Shown: positions 38,838 to 49,698 of the stretch, piece by piece
Layout of the letters: the number at the start of each line of letters is the position of its first letter
Numbering within the stretch: the stretch's first letter is position 1
Assembly: GCA_964058845.1 (NCBI GenBank)
Contig: CAXKVR010000164.1
Span: 1-64,000, forward strand
DNA from: Carex sylvatica
Taxonomy: Eukaryota > Streptophyta > Magnoliopsida > Poales > Cyperaceae
Length of the DNA: 64,000 bases
Reading direction: 5' to 3'
Notes under the pieces: generated by a model
The model's input: only the letters and a program-made list of their open reading frames with translations
Databases searched by the model: none
Told to the model about the DNA's origin: nothing
Translations under genes and position numbers: made by a program

Positions 38838-40582
38838 GTAAGTTTACGATTCGATTGAATGCGATTAAGTTGTGTAATTGTTGAAATCGAATTGATTCGG
38901 TTGATTCGGTTCGATTCGATTCAAATCGATTCGGTTCAAATCGATTCGGTTCGTTCGGTTCAAATCGATTCGGTTCGTTCGGTTCAAATCGATTCGGTTC
39001 GATTCGATTGTGATGAAATTGTGTAATTGTTGAATTCTATTCGATTGTGTAATTTATGCAAATGTAATTAAGTTGTGTAATTGTTAAATTCGATTCGATT
39101 ATGAATTGTTAGAATTGGTATAATGTCACAAATTGTGGGAATTGCGGGTTATTAATAAATGCTATTAAATTGCGAGAATTGCGGGATTAAATTTTAAAAT
39201 TATAATTGCGGAAATTATGTATTTTTTTTTAAAATTATAAATGCTATTAAATTGCGAGAATTACGGGATTAAATTTTGAAATTATAAATGCTATTAAATT
39301 ATGTATTTTTTTTCTTTGAGTTAAAAACGGTAATTCTTCCATGCAAAATTTAGTGAAACGTCAAATCTTATCAAGGAAAAAAATCTCAACTAATTTGCAA
39401 AAATATGTATTTTTTTTTAAAATTATAAATGCTATTAAATTAATAAATGCTATTAAATTGCAAGAATTGCGGGATTAAATTTTGAAATTATAAATGCTAT
39501 TAAATTATGTATTTTTTTCTTTGAGGTAAAAACGGTAATTCTTCCATGCAAAATTTAGTGAAACGTCAAATCTTATCAAGTTACAAGGTGTGTTGTACTT
39601 CAAATGAAAATATATATTGTGTGATCATATAAAATATGTCATTTAGTATATAAGTTATGTATTTTTTATTTTTTTGAGAAAAGATCGTAGGTAGATAAGT
39701 TATGTATTTGACTACATTAAAGAGTTATATATTTGATTACATCAATAGATAAAATTGAATATTTAGAGGGGATTGAGAATAAAATAATAAATTATTATAA
39801 TATTAAAAAAAAAATTACACAATTTTGTTTCCATATATAATATGTTATAATATATTACAATTTTATTGTTATAATATACTACAATTTTATTGTTATAATA
39901 TATTAGAATTTTATTGTTATAATATATTATAGTTTTATTGTTATAATATATTATTTTTGTGTTGTTACGGGTACGAAGAAAAGTTTTGGTGATGTTGAAG
40001 GTATTTTGAAGTTGACGAAACACATGTATATATCAATACAAATTCATTTCAAGTAAAACAAATTATTTTGAAGTATATGAAAATTTGTTTAAAAATTGCA
40101 TTCTTTTTTGCAAGTAAATTATCAATATAAAAAAAAATGCATACTTATGTTTTTTCCAAATTTTATTTGTTTGTCGATTTTCACAATAATTTTTATTTTA
40201 AAAAGTGAATTTCATACTATATAAAAGTTTATTGAATTTCATAGTATAATAAAATTCTATGTACCTTTATTATTATTATTATTTTCATGTGGTTATTGAT
40301 TATTTTAGGGATTGTTAACTCTTATTACTAAATTAATATGGTATTTTCTCAATATATTAAATATATACTATAGTTATTGTATAATTATTGGATGTATTAA
40401 TATCATATAATTAGTAGTTTATTATAAAGAATTAACTATTTTAGGGTTTTAATTGCTTGAATTTGCAGTTCAATTAGGGTTTGAATTTGGTTGAAAATAT
40501 TTATAAATTGTTTAAAATTTTGAATAAATTTTAATTTTTAAAATTGTGATTGATTAATATGGATTTTTTTTTGTAAATGTAG
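38838..40582 (+). other. Leader intron of the PMD gene with several tandem repeats
   Basis: A donor CTCGG/GTAAGT at 38838 and an acceptor TGTAG at 40582, one base before the ATG, define a 1,745-bp intron in the 5' UTR (inference from splice sites). It contains ATTCGGTTC-type minisatellite repeats (about 38916-39000), a direct duplication of about 150 bp (39230-39373 and 39418-39579) and five copies of a 24-bp unit starting GTTATAATATATTA (39844-39963). Confidence 0.65.
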
Positions 40583-40583
40583 T

Positions 40584-43583
40584 ATGTCCAGATCTAAACG
40601 GTGGGGATTACGAGCTACGCCTGCAGCGGGTCCAGATGCCGTGGATCCGAGTGTAGCGGGCACGTCCTCGGTGGATCCGATTGGAGAGGGCCCGTCATCA
40701 TATGAGAATTCGATTGGAGCGGGTTCGTCGTCTCAGGCCGGTTTTATAGATGGTGTGCATGATCCTGACACATTTAGTCCTCTTCTATGGACCCATCATG
40801 TTAAGCACTGCGTCTCATTGGAATCTCTTGAGGTACGTGATTTTTATACTTAATGTAAATAATACTAAAAAAATGACACGATTTGAGTCTCACAAATTGA
40901 TAATAAATACAGGATGATGTCATGCTTACGGTGAGGCACCGCAGGTATGAGATTCTGTTCGTTCCCCATGAAGAAATGCAGCGATGCCTCTTGAACCTTG
41001 GGTTGTATCAGCTTGCCACCATGCCGCAGAGTAAGATCGATCAGTCTCTGATGCATGGTCTAGCGGAGAGATGGCGACCTGAGACCCATACATTTCATCT
41101 CCCGGTCGGGGAGATGACAGTCACCCTTGGTGATGTGAGCGCATTATGGGGTTTACCCATTGATGGCGAGCCCATAGGTGGCATCTCAGACCATCCAAAC
41201 CAGCAGAGGATGATACCGGAGTTGTTAGGGTGTGATCCAAAGAATATGCAGAAGAAATTGAAGAAGAAATTGAAGAAGAAGAAGAAGAAGAAGGGGGAGG
41301 AGGAGTTCCGGTATTTTGGGTACTGTATTTCTCTAAAGGCACTCCGGTCTCACTTCTTTCAGAATCAGATATTCCCTGAGATTGCTGACATTGAGGCGGT
41401 CAGGAGGTACCATTACACGCTTTAAAGTAACTTAGTAGTTTATCAACAATCTCAATTATTTATATTGATTATTTTATATTGCAGGTATACTAGGGCGTAC
41501 GTGCTGGATTTGTGTGGTGCTGTCATGTTCGAGGATTCCAGCGGTGATGCGGTCCCGATTATGTATCTCTCCCTGCTGAGAAACATGGAGAAAGAATCGA
41601 GATGGAACTGGGGTGGAGCTGTCCTCGCCCACTTATACAGAGGCTTGTGTCATGCTTGCCTGGTAAGTCTGTATTAATATACGTTGTAATTGAAAGTTGA
41701 ATAAGATGCACCGAGTTTTTATTTTAAGTTAAATTTTCAGGTGACGAATAAACAGATTTTTGGACCGCTTCTTCTGCTACAGCATTGGTCGTGGTCACAT
41801 CTATCTGTAAATCGGCCAGTTATACCATTGCCACATCCCCGATGGGGAGTTCCTAGCCCAAACAGATGCCCCGCATACGGTGCCATATGGGGCAGTCATC
41901 AGAGTTATGAAGAAATGGGCAGGGAGGTTTCTTATGTTCGGGGTCAGCTCCAGATGCTCCGAGATACGAATGTCGATTGGTTTCCGTATCGTACATGGTA
42001 TCAGCGTAGATGGCTGAGCCCGCTGACATTGGAGCAGACACGACTATGGTATTATCGGGGACCAGTCGTTTGTTTCTGGATAGTGGAGTATCACTATTCC
42101 GATCGGGTGTCTCAACAGTTTGGCTTGGATGCTTTCATTCCGGATAACCCGCTGATGGGTAAGGATGATACCGACAAGTTCCACAAGTAAGTACTATGTA
42201 CTTAATTTTATTATCACTTTAATAATGCCACCGTTTCTCTCATTTCTAATTAATTGTACTTGCAGTACGGCGCACACTAAGCCCAAAGTCGACTGGAGAC
42301 AGCATTTCAGCTTGGAGTACGGCTTGGCTCGACATCCGGATCAGCAGTTATGGAGTCTGCCATTGGGAGCGTCAGTGGGTGCTGGTCCCGGGGATTTGAG
42401 ATATGCCGTCTGGTACCAGAGATGGGGCATGCCGTCAATCTACCTTACGGACCATTATGGCGACAACCTTCGACGTAGACTGATGGATTCATCTGGCAAT
42501 TACATGCCTTGGGGTCCGATCAATGCTCGCACAGTAAATACAACTTAAACATACTGTAATTAAAAATTGCAAATTTTAATTACTTACTGTTGTCATAATC
42601 ATGTTGTGTGCAGCTGTTGACAGCTATGAAAGGAGTTGGACACAGCCTGGTGTGCATGGCGAGGGATGCTTGGCGATATATAGGATGCCAAATGCTCGAG
42701 CACACTGCACCAATCGTGGAGACAGGCAGTTTTGAAGGCCGCCTCGTTGGCATGCTGCGCGATTCTGGGGAGAACATCAATTGGCGGGATATACAGAAGA
42801 CACCGCGTAATCCAAATTATCAACCAGAGGCCATCTACGCTCATGATATGCCACTACCTCCTGCAGGTAATTGCAAGTTAATATTATAAGTAGCACACAC
42901 GCAATGGTTCTATTTTCACCGAATTATTTGTTGTAACTCACTTAACTTTCAATTATGTAGAGGATGACTCGGGTTGGGCGTTCCACCACTGGGTGTTTAA
43001 TACACAAGGATGGGATGCTTACAGAAATAAATAAGGAGTTCCGGTAGAGCTTGGCTCGATCAGTTACTGTTTTATATTATTTATTGCAGAGTCATTTGTA
43101 TATAGCAAAACTGACATTATTTCAATTTAGGATGGAGAACCTCGTTGGAATGCCGAGCCTAATTTTAGCGTGGATGAGCTGCCCCCGTTCGATACAGATG
43201 CTGAGGACATTGGCTCCCACAGGCCACGATATGGAGTGGAGATGGAGCACGACTACGAGGCTGGAGGGAGTGCATCTCAGACTGCATATGGCTTTGTCTC
43301 TGCATTATTTGGTACACCGCCTCCTGCCACGTATGCTGCAAGCTGGGAAGAAGATCCATGGGAGCTGCGTACAGGCCTGGCACCCGCAGAGTCAGCTGGT
43401 CTATTTGATCCATGGACAGCCGGTATAGGTACGCATCACATGTATACGAGTGAGGAGGACGAGAATATGGAGGAGGAGGATTTAGGAGATGCGAGTCCGC
43501 AGAGGTGCGTGCAGCTGCACAGGGATGGTAAAGGCATAGCGGCTCGTAGGTTGTCTCACTCTGGAAGGAAACGACGAGGATGA
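40584..43583 (+). CDS. Plant mobile domain (PMD / MAIN-like) protein, 8 exons, one in-frame stop
   Basis: Exons 40584-40832, 40913-41406, 41485-41662, 41741-42186, 42266-42533, 42614-42866, 42961-43043 and 43131-43583 all join in frame with GT-AG introns. A TAA at 43032-43034 in exon 7 would end the protein at 653 residues; reading past it, exon 8 continues in phase with an acidic tail and a basic end (SGRKRRG), for about 807. PMD hallmarks: THTFHLPVGEMTVTLGDVSA (exon 2), YTRAYVLDLCGAVMF and GAVLAHLYRGLCHACL (exon 3), FGPLLLLQHWSWSHL (exon 4). PMD proteins occur both as transposon genes and as domesticated factors (MAIN, MAIL1) needed for genome stability and silencing; their biochemical activity is unknown. 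Exon 2 has a Lys-rich AAG-repeat insert (about 41250-41300). Ordered splicing shows long selection before the stop arose. Confidence 0.88.
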
Positions 43584-43891
43584 TTGCAAAGTTGTTTTTA
43601 TTGTGATATTGGGACTGTTGTGTTATATGTCTGGGATTGTTTTATTTTATATTTCATGTTAGCTTTTATCTTTTGTTTACTTTACATTTCGTCATTTTTA
43701 TCTGCGTGCGTATCTTTTTATACTTTACATTTCGTCATTTCTACTCATTAGTTACTACGTAATCATAACAAATCAAAATATTACATATCATATTAAAAGC
43801 GCAACATTACAATTAAAGTTCAACAACACAATTAAAGTTCATAACTTAGTTCAAACCAAACAAATAAGGTCACACAAGCAAAATAGCAGGT

Positions 43892-46508
43892 TTATCTGCC
43901 CCTTCCACTACGTCTCAAAAAACCAATGATGCGACTAGTTCTACTGGTACCAACTGCAGGTGCGACATTACTTGTAGAGGCTTGGCAACTAGATGATTGG
44001 CTCGGAGGAGGGGGATGTTGTGTTCTACCAGTTGCTTCAGCAACAACTCTAGCATTTTCTCTTTCGTTGTGCTCATTTATGGCATCTTAGCATGTACAGG
44101 TTACCGCCCTGGCATCTCCGAATTTAACCACGTACTTTCAAGCCCTCTTCACAAACTCCATAGTGCCATCTGGTTTACGACTGGTAGGAACGTATTCATT
44201 TGGATTTTGCACTTCGAATTCAGTACCATCATTACCCATCGGGATCACGGTCATAGTTGCACCTTTGTCCCTGTGTTGTCTTAGTTTCTCCTCCACCCTT
44301 GTTGAAAATGACTGATTCATCCTTATTAATTCTGCGGCCTTAGCACGCCGTTCCTGAAACAATGCATTTAACTTGTAGAATGTATCCTCTACAACTGCAG
44401 CCACGGGCAACATCCGACTCTGCTTGAATACTGTATTCAGCGACTCCGACCCGTTGGTGGTCATAATTTCTCAACGCCAACCTCCATCACGGGATTGATA
44501 TATTTTCTCGTATGCTGGATCTTCATTTACATCTCTGGGATTATTTTTGCCCATCTTCATTAAGTAGAGATTTGCCTTTGGCATGTACTAAAAAAATAAG
44601 AAAATAAAATAATATAAGTAAATAATTATACTATAAAAACAGTCTTCGAAAAATAAAATAATGCATGCACAACCTGTGCATACACTGCCCAGTACGCGTT
44701 GACCAACCGTAATCTTCACCATCAAAAATATATTTTATTCCTTTGTGCTGGTCTGATATCACACAGAAAAGTTTTCCTTCCCCAATCACCAGTCTTCTTA
44801 AAAACTGCATAAAGAATCCCTAGTTCTCACCATCCTCTTTCTGAACAATTGCAAAGGCCAAAGGCAACAACTGGTTCTCAGCATCATATGCACATGCTAT
44901 CAGTAGCCTCCCCTCATAACGGCCGGACATGGAGCATGCATCAATGCTGATAATGGGTATGATGTATGGCACAACTTGGATACAAGCCCCAAAAGCCCAT
45001 GCTATGCCCTTGAATTGTTGAGCTCCCTCTATTAGTACTCCATTCTTATAAAAAAAAGGGTCATGCCATCGTTCATATACGGTCCCGACATTTGTACTTG
45101 CCATAGCCTGAAACAATGGTGCCAGATAGCCGTATGAATCCTTCCAACTACAGAATATTCTGCAAACCGCAAGTTCACGACCTCTCCGCAGCCTGTTGTA
45201 TTTTGGGGTTACATATTTGTATTTGTGTATGACGGTTCTAGCCACCGCCTTGATGCTCATCGATGGATCCAACTTAATGTCCTCCTCAATTGCATTGGCA
45301 ATTAGTAATGCCGTCAGCTGTGCATGGTCTGTCCTTGTGGATGCAGACTTACATGTGTGAGGTGGTTCACACTTCCTAATCATCGATGCTTCCCCTGAAC
45401 CCGCAGGGGTTGCATAAAGGCAGAACTCGCACCGCGGGTGAGTTTTACATAGCACAACTAACAGTGTTCGCTCCCTTTTGTGTATTTTATATTCCCAGTT
45501 GCCGTGAACATGGGTCTCATTGATTTTCATTACAAGTTCGTCTATGTTTGTATAAAGTTGCCCTGTGGCAAGTTCCTGATTGTATTTAACACGAGGACCA
45601 AAGAAACTAATGTCTGCCTCTTCGAAAGCTGTAGTATCGTTGAATGTGGTGACCGGATGCTTATTTTTCCGACCTCTAATTGGAAATTTTTCTGTCCTGG
45701 ATAAACCTAGTACATTTGCATCACCATCTGATAAGTCATCAGATTTCCAAACCCCTTGGTATTCATCCCCCGTTTTCATTTCCCTTTCTGGTATGGCATC
45801 AATAGCATCAACATTAATATCAATATCAGTTCGATTAACGGGTACCGGTCCTGACTCTGGCATAGTTGGAAATCTAGGGATTATGGGTGTCTGTCTGGGT
45901 GGTGGTGGTAACTCTTCAATATTTTCATGGGAGTTGTGGTACCCCTGGTTGTCATAAGGGGAGTGCTGGTGGTACCCCTGGTTGTCATAAGGGAAGTGCT
46001 GGTGGTACCCCTGGTTGTCATAAGGGGAGTGCTGGTGGTACCCCTGGTTGTCATATGGAGAGTGCTGGTGGTACCCCTGGCTGTCATATGGGGAGTGCTG
46101 GTGGTACCCCTGGCAGTCATAACCTGAATTTTTATAACCTGAAGGTCCAGCCCTAGTCGTACTTGAAGGTCCAGCCCTAGCCCGGGGAACCCTCTTCGAA
46201 TATATGTCCATTACCTGGACCCCACTGGCCGCAATTTGAGTGTACACAACTCTCCACAAATTTGCATCTATTATTGGAAACCTCACAAAGTAAGGTCTAC
46301 CCCCCACCCCACGTGAGTTGTCAATCCGTGTAACCAATTCTATTTCATACCTGTTGGGATTTACAGCAGTCTTTTCGTATATTAGCTCTTTAAGTGCCTG
46401 AAATGTGGTATTTTCATTAATCTCGAAGCCAAATGCAGCATCTTTCGTGTACTGCACGCCATCTTCACTCTTTTGTACCTTGCCGCCCACATACAATGCA
46501 ACTAACAT
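43892..46508 (-). pseudogene. mudrA: mudrA-type transposase, decayed
   Basis: From ATG at 46508 the first 562 codons are open. They hold an N-terminal domain, an 11-residue tandem repeat (GYHQHSPYDNQ), the plant MuDR zinc-binding domain (FGPRVKYNQELATGQLYTNI; C...C...H...C) and the start of the MULE catalytic domain with SIDACSMSGRYEGRLLIACA (first Asp). TAG at 44820-44822 replaces a likely Trp (GEN*GFF). The reading then continues through LFCVISDQHKGI (second Asp), a frameshift near 44700, a probable intron (44588-44673), TGA at 44471, SESLNTVFKQSRMLPVAAVV, TGA at 44138 and KYVVKFGDARAVTCTC. After TAA at 44087 the rest of the SWIM-type zinc finger is missing, and a Pro/Ser-rich tail ends at 43892. 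It cannot make an active transposase without several corrections. Confidence 0.93.
45938..46135 (-). repeat. 33-bp coding tandem repeat in mudrA
   Basis: Six in-frame 33-bp units start (plus strand) at 45938, 45971, 46004, 46037, 46070 and 46103, encoding GYHQHSPYDNQ-like repeats. The Gly/Tyr/His/Gln-rich composition predicts a disordered linker between the N-terminal domain and the DNA-binding region. The opposite-strand frames here are by-products. Confidence 0.93.
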
Positions 46509-47070
46509 CTTTTTCTTAACAAACTACATTTAAAAAATAATTTTATAAGTATTACCGTAATTGTACATCAATAATAGATAAAGATATCTGAGATTCGATT
46601 CAATCAATTTTTGAGTTTCATTTTAAAAGAAAATTGAATAAATTGAAAAAAGAAGAAGATAAATATAGAACTCTTAATTATATAATAATCAATGTATAGA
46701 ACTTTAGATTGTTGAAAATCAATAATTAATTAATCAAATTATTTCTGACTAAATGAAATTAAAAAAAAATTAAGAAATGGAAAAAAAATTAGTTGGTTTT
46801 CATTAAGAAATATGGTATTATAACAGGTACAGTAATCTAATTAGAAAAAAAAATATATTGCTACAGTAATTACATAGAACAGTAATTGCTACTGTAATTG
46901 CGACAGTTACAGTAGTTACAGATAATAGAACAGTAATGACTATAATTAAAAGAAACTAAAAAAATACCTTCTGCTACAGTAAAATCGCTTAAAAATCGTC
47001 TCTCCCAAACAGTAAAATCGCTCTTTGACTTCGTTTACAGATAATGGAGGCAGGAGAGAGAAAAAAACGT

Positions 47071-47298
47071 TTAAAATACATCCATAGTGGACCGCCCGTC
47101 CCTGGGGCGGTTTGCTCATCTATGGACCGCCTGCAGTGGGGGCGGTTTCCTCTCCCCGTGACTCGCCCCAGGCCCAGGCGGTTCACTTGCATTTTGGGCC
47201 GCCCCAGGCCCAGGCGGTTGGGTTATTTTAAATAAAAAATTATTCAAGGTTATTTTTAAAATTTCGTTTTGTTTTTGGAGTATTAATAAAAATGGCCG
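47071..47298 (-). repeat. Right TIR of the 8.9-kb MULE
   Basis: Partner of 38369-38598. The mudrA start lies about 560 bp inside it. The gap (46509-47070) is AT-rich with repeated ACAGTAATTACTG-like words. Confidence 0.95.
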
Positions 47299-47307
47299 AA
47301 ATTCTTA

Positions 47308-48040
47308 CCTTATTATCAACTGTAAAACTAAAATTACAATGAGTGCTAAATAAAGTAATACAAAGAAAATAAAGCATTGACAACTTGATACAAAATTAAT
47401 AGTTACTTCGTAAATAAATGTTTGTCGTAAAGCGTGCATTTAGATTTCTTTGGATCAAATAGCAAATATATATATATTATATCTTCTCTCAACAATATAG
47501 CAAATATAGTTCCACTTTATCTAGTGGCAAAATTTTATTGAAATTTTGGAATAGTATAAATAGAATGAAATATTTAAAGATATTAACACATCAACATGCA
47601 TGACTTTTATCAAGGATTGATAGTATAATTATACGAGAGACTTAGCATTCAAATTCAATTGACTGATTCAAAATAATTAACATTTAAAAAATATATGGTA
47701 TAAGTATAAGCCGATTGAGTAAATTAAGATGAATTTATAATGACAAATATGTAATCCAATTCAAATAAATGAGCTCGCGAATGTTCAAACTCGTACTCTT
47801 GCAATGAGGTGAGGATAACAAAATTAAAAATGATAAAATTGAAATTATCAAGTGTGTTGGATAGTTTTCTCTGTGTTTTTTATTTTTGTGAGGGTAACAA
47901 GATCACTAACTTTATATGTCACTCAAACAAAAACAAAAAACAAAAATCTCCCCTTCCATGTGATTTTTGAAAACACATGCACATGCACATGCACATTCAT
48001 TCCATAACGCTATACTAACAAAAAACACACACTAGGCACA
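47308..48040. other. Intergenic, nothing recognised
   Basis: AT-rich sequence without a recognised gene or element. Confidence 0.5.
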
Positions 48041-48062
48041 CTATTCACCAAAGGATAAGCAA

Positions 48063-48262
48063 GCGAATAAATCTGCTGCGATTCGAATTAGATGAACACC
48101 CTGAAATTTCTGCTTTTCTAAATCTAACTGTCGATTTGTCTTGAGATGCATGCATAGAAAAACTAGCTATTTGGAGATGCGTACACAAAAAAAGTTGAAC
48201 GGTTAGATTTGAAAAAGTAGAAATTTCAGGATACTATTCATATAATTTGAATCGCAACATAG
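48063..48262. mobile_element. Mutator-type MITE, 'AAATCTGCTGCGAT' family, copy 2
   Basis: About 200 bp resembling 1174-1385 and 49481-49689 (ATAAATCTGCTGCGATTCGA at the left, degraded at the right). It is flanked by an identical 22-bp direct repeat (48041-48062 and 48263-48284), far longer than the 9 bp expected. Confidence 0.75.
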
Positions 48263-48330
48263 CTATTCACCAAAGGATAAGCAACTGTAGAATCATATAC
48301 AACAAACATGCACAAACACACACAAAGACA

Positions 48331-48790
48331 TAATTTTTTTTTTTGTGACAAAAGTGGTATTTACCACCGGTTTTATTACGAAACAAAAGAGTTTATACAT
48401 CAGGTCTAAAAAGAAAATACTAGCAAAGTCAAGCAACATCTAATAGTCAAAAGACTACCACAGCAAGATAACAATACCAGAATAACATCTAACAGCATAG
48501 GCTAAAAATCATACTAACATGACATGAAATAGTAATACTAAATGGAATCAGAAATTACTATAACACTAGAAGAGGAGGCACTAGCTGATGAAGAAGAAAT
48601 ACCAGGCAGAAGGCCAGCAACACGATCAATAACATCAGAAACTGCTCAGTCACTCAAATAATTAGTTAGGGCCAACCCGTCTAAACTAAGACCAGGGTCC
48701 TCGTCGAAAACCAGCGAGGAGCTAGTTGTCCTGGTCCTGTGCGTTCGTGTCAGATAATACTATCAGATGGCCTATCTGAGACAAAGAAGA
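48331..48790 (-). mobile_element. Possible retroposed 3' fragment (LINE/SINE-like)
   Basis: A T-run at 48333-48344 followed by TACCACCGGTTTTATTACG suggests the poly(A) end of a minus-strand retroelement. The other end (48660-48790) is GC-richer, with AGCTAGTTGTCCTGGTCCTG. A weak duplication (AAAGACATAAT at about 48324; AAAGGCATAAT at about 48798) may be the TSD. No domain was recognised. Confidence 0.4.
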
Positions 48791-48799
48791 AACATCAAA

Positions 48800-49471
48800 A
48801 GGCATAATCAAAGATAACTTAAAATAAGAATTATCCAGAGACATAATTAATTAACGCACACAATTATACTTCGTTCTAACAAATGATATCAAATCCTTAT
48901 AAATGTCGATATTGTCTACTTACCCTTCACTTAATTATACGGAAACATTTTACGTATGGTTTTTTTCTCAAAAAAATAAATAAATACGGAAGACATTTCA
49001 ATTATACACTAATTTCATAATTATAACCAGCATATAAACTACAAAACTTATTCACAAATATAGAATTCTTTTGGAATTTTATTTGCACATGCAATATACC
49101 CGTGATAATTTCAAATTATTGCACAAAAAATAAAGCTAGAATCGAAAGTACTAGAAACTGTAATAAATCACATTGTTGGAAAGGGGAGAACTAGAATCAA
49201 AATCGTTTGGTCACAGTAGATAGAGAATGCATGAACATAAGTAGAATTAACCACTCCCTAATTTAAATTGCTAAAAAATTGGGTTAATTAATTTGAAATA
49301 CAAGGAACTTATCACCGTATCAAATTCAGTTCAATGTCTAATCGGACTCGATCGTGCGATCCCATCAAGATTTTACATAGATCAAATGCACATGCTTGAT
49401 GCAAAATAGAACGACTTAGATCGAATATTAGACCAAATTTAATAAGATGTTCATCGGACCACCCCTCCTGA
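48800..49471. other. Intergenic, nothing recognised
   Basis: AT-rich sequence. No gene was seen. Confidence 0.5.
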
Positions 49472-49480
49472 CTGAAAACT

Positions 49481-49689
49481 GGAATGAAATCTGCTGCGAT
49501 CCGAATTTGATTAATAGTACTCTGAAATTTATGTTTTTTTAAATCTAACCGTTCAACTTTTTCTGTGCACGCATGTCCAAACAGTTAATTTTTCTGTACA
49601 TGCGTCTCAAAATAAATCGATAGTTGAATTTGAAAAGACAGATTTTAGAATATTGTTTATTCAATTCGAATCGAAGCAGATTTGTTTCC
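49481..49689. mobile_element. Mutator-type MITE, 'AAATCTGCTGCGAT' family, copy 3
   Basis: 209 bp with left end GGAATGAAATCTGCTGCGAT and a complementary right end, and a perfect 9-bp TSD CTGAAAACT (49472-49480 and 49690-49698). Confidence 0.88.
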
Positions 49690-49698
49690 CTGAAAACT

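Larger units (their letters stand above)
38369..47298. mobile_element. Mutator-like element (8.93 kb) carrying PMD and mudrA genes
   Basis: Terminal inverted repeats of about 228 bp (38369-38598 and 47071-47298, roughly nine bases in ten identical) begin CGGCCATTTTTATTAATA. The flanking 9-bp TSD is perfect: AAATTCTTA at 38360-38368 and 47299-47307. The GC-rich inner TIR has GGGGCGG and GGCGGTCC motifs. Inside, a plant-mobile-domain gene runs rightward and a mudrA transposase runs leftward, converging near 43.6-43.9 kb. Each gene starts near one TIR, so the TIRs probably supply promoters. The intact TSD and similar TIRs suggest a fairly recent insertion, but the transposase is decayed, so its last jump may have used another copy. 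The 1.5-kb element at 5395 has the same ends. Confidence 0.96.

Noticed and set aside
38581..38858. Overlapping open frames on both strands just inside the left MULE TIR (Ala/Arg/Gly-rich)
   Set aside because: They arise from GC-rich leader sequence; the same region fits better as the untranslated first exon of the PMD gene.
45881..46156. Open frames opposite mudrA with Gly/Thr-rich repeats
   Set aside because: The 33-bp repeat length is a multiple of three, so every frame stays open; the mudrA frame has the domain matches.
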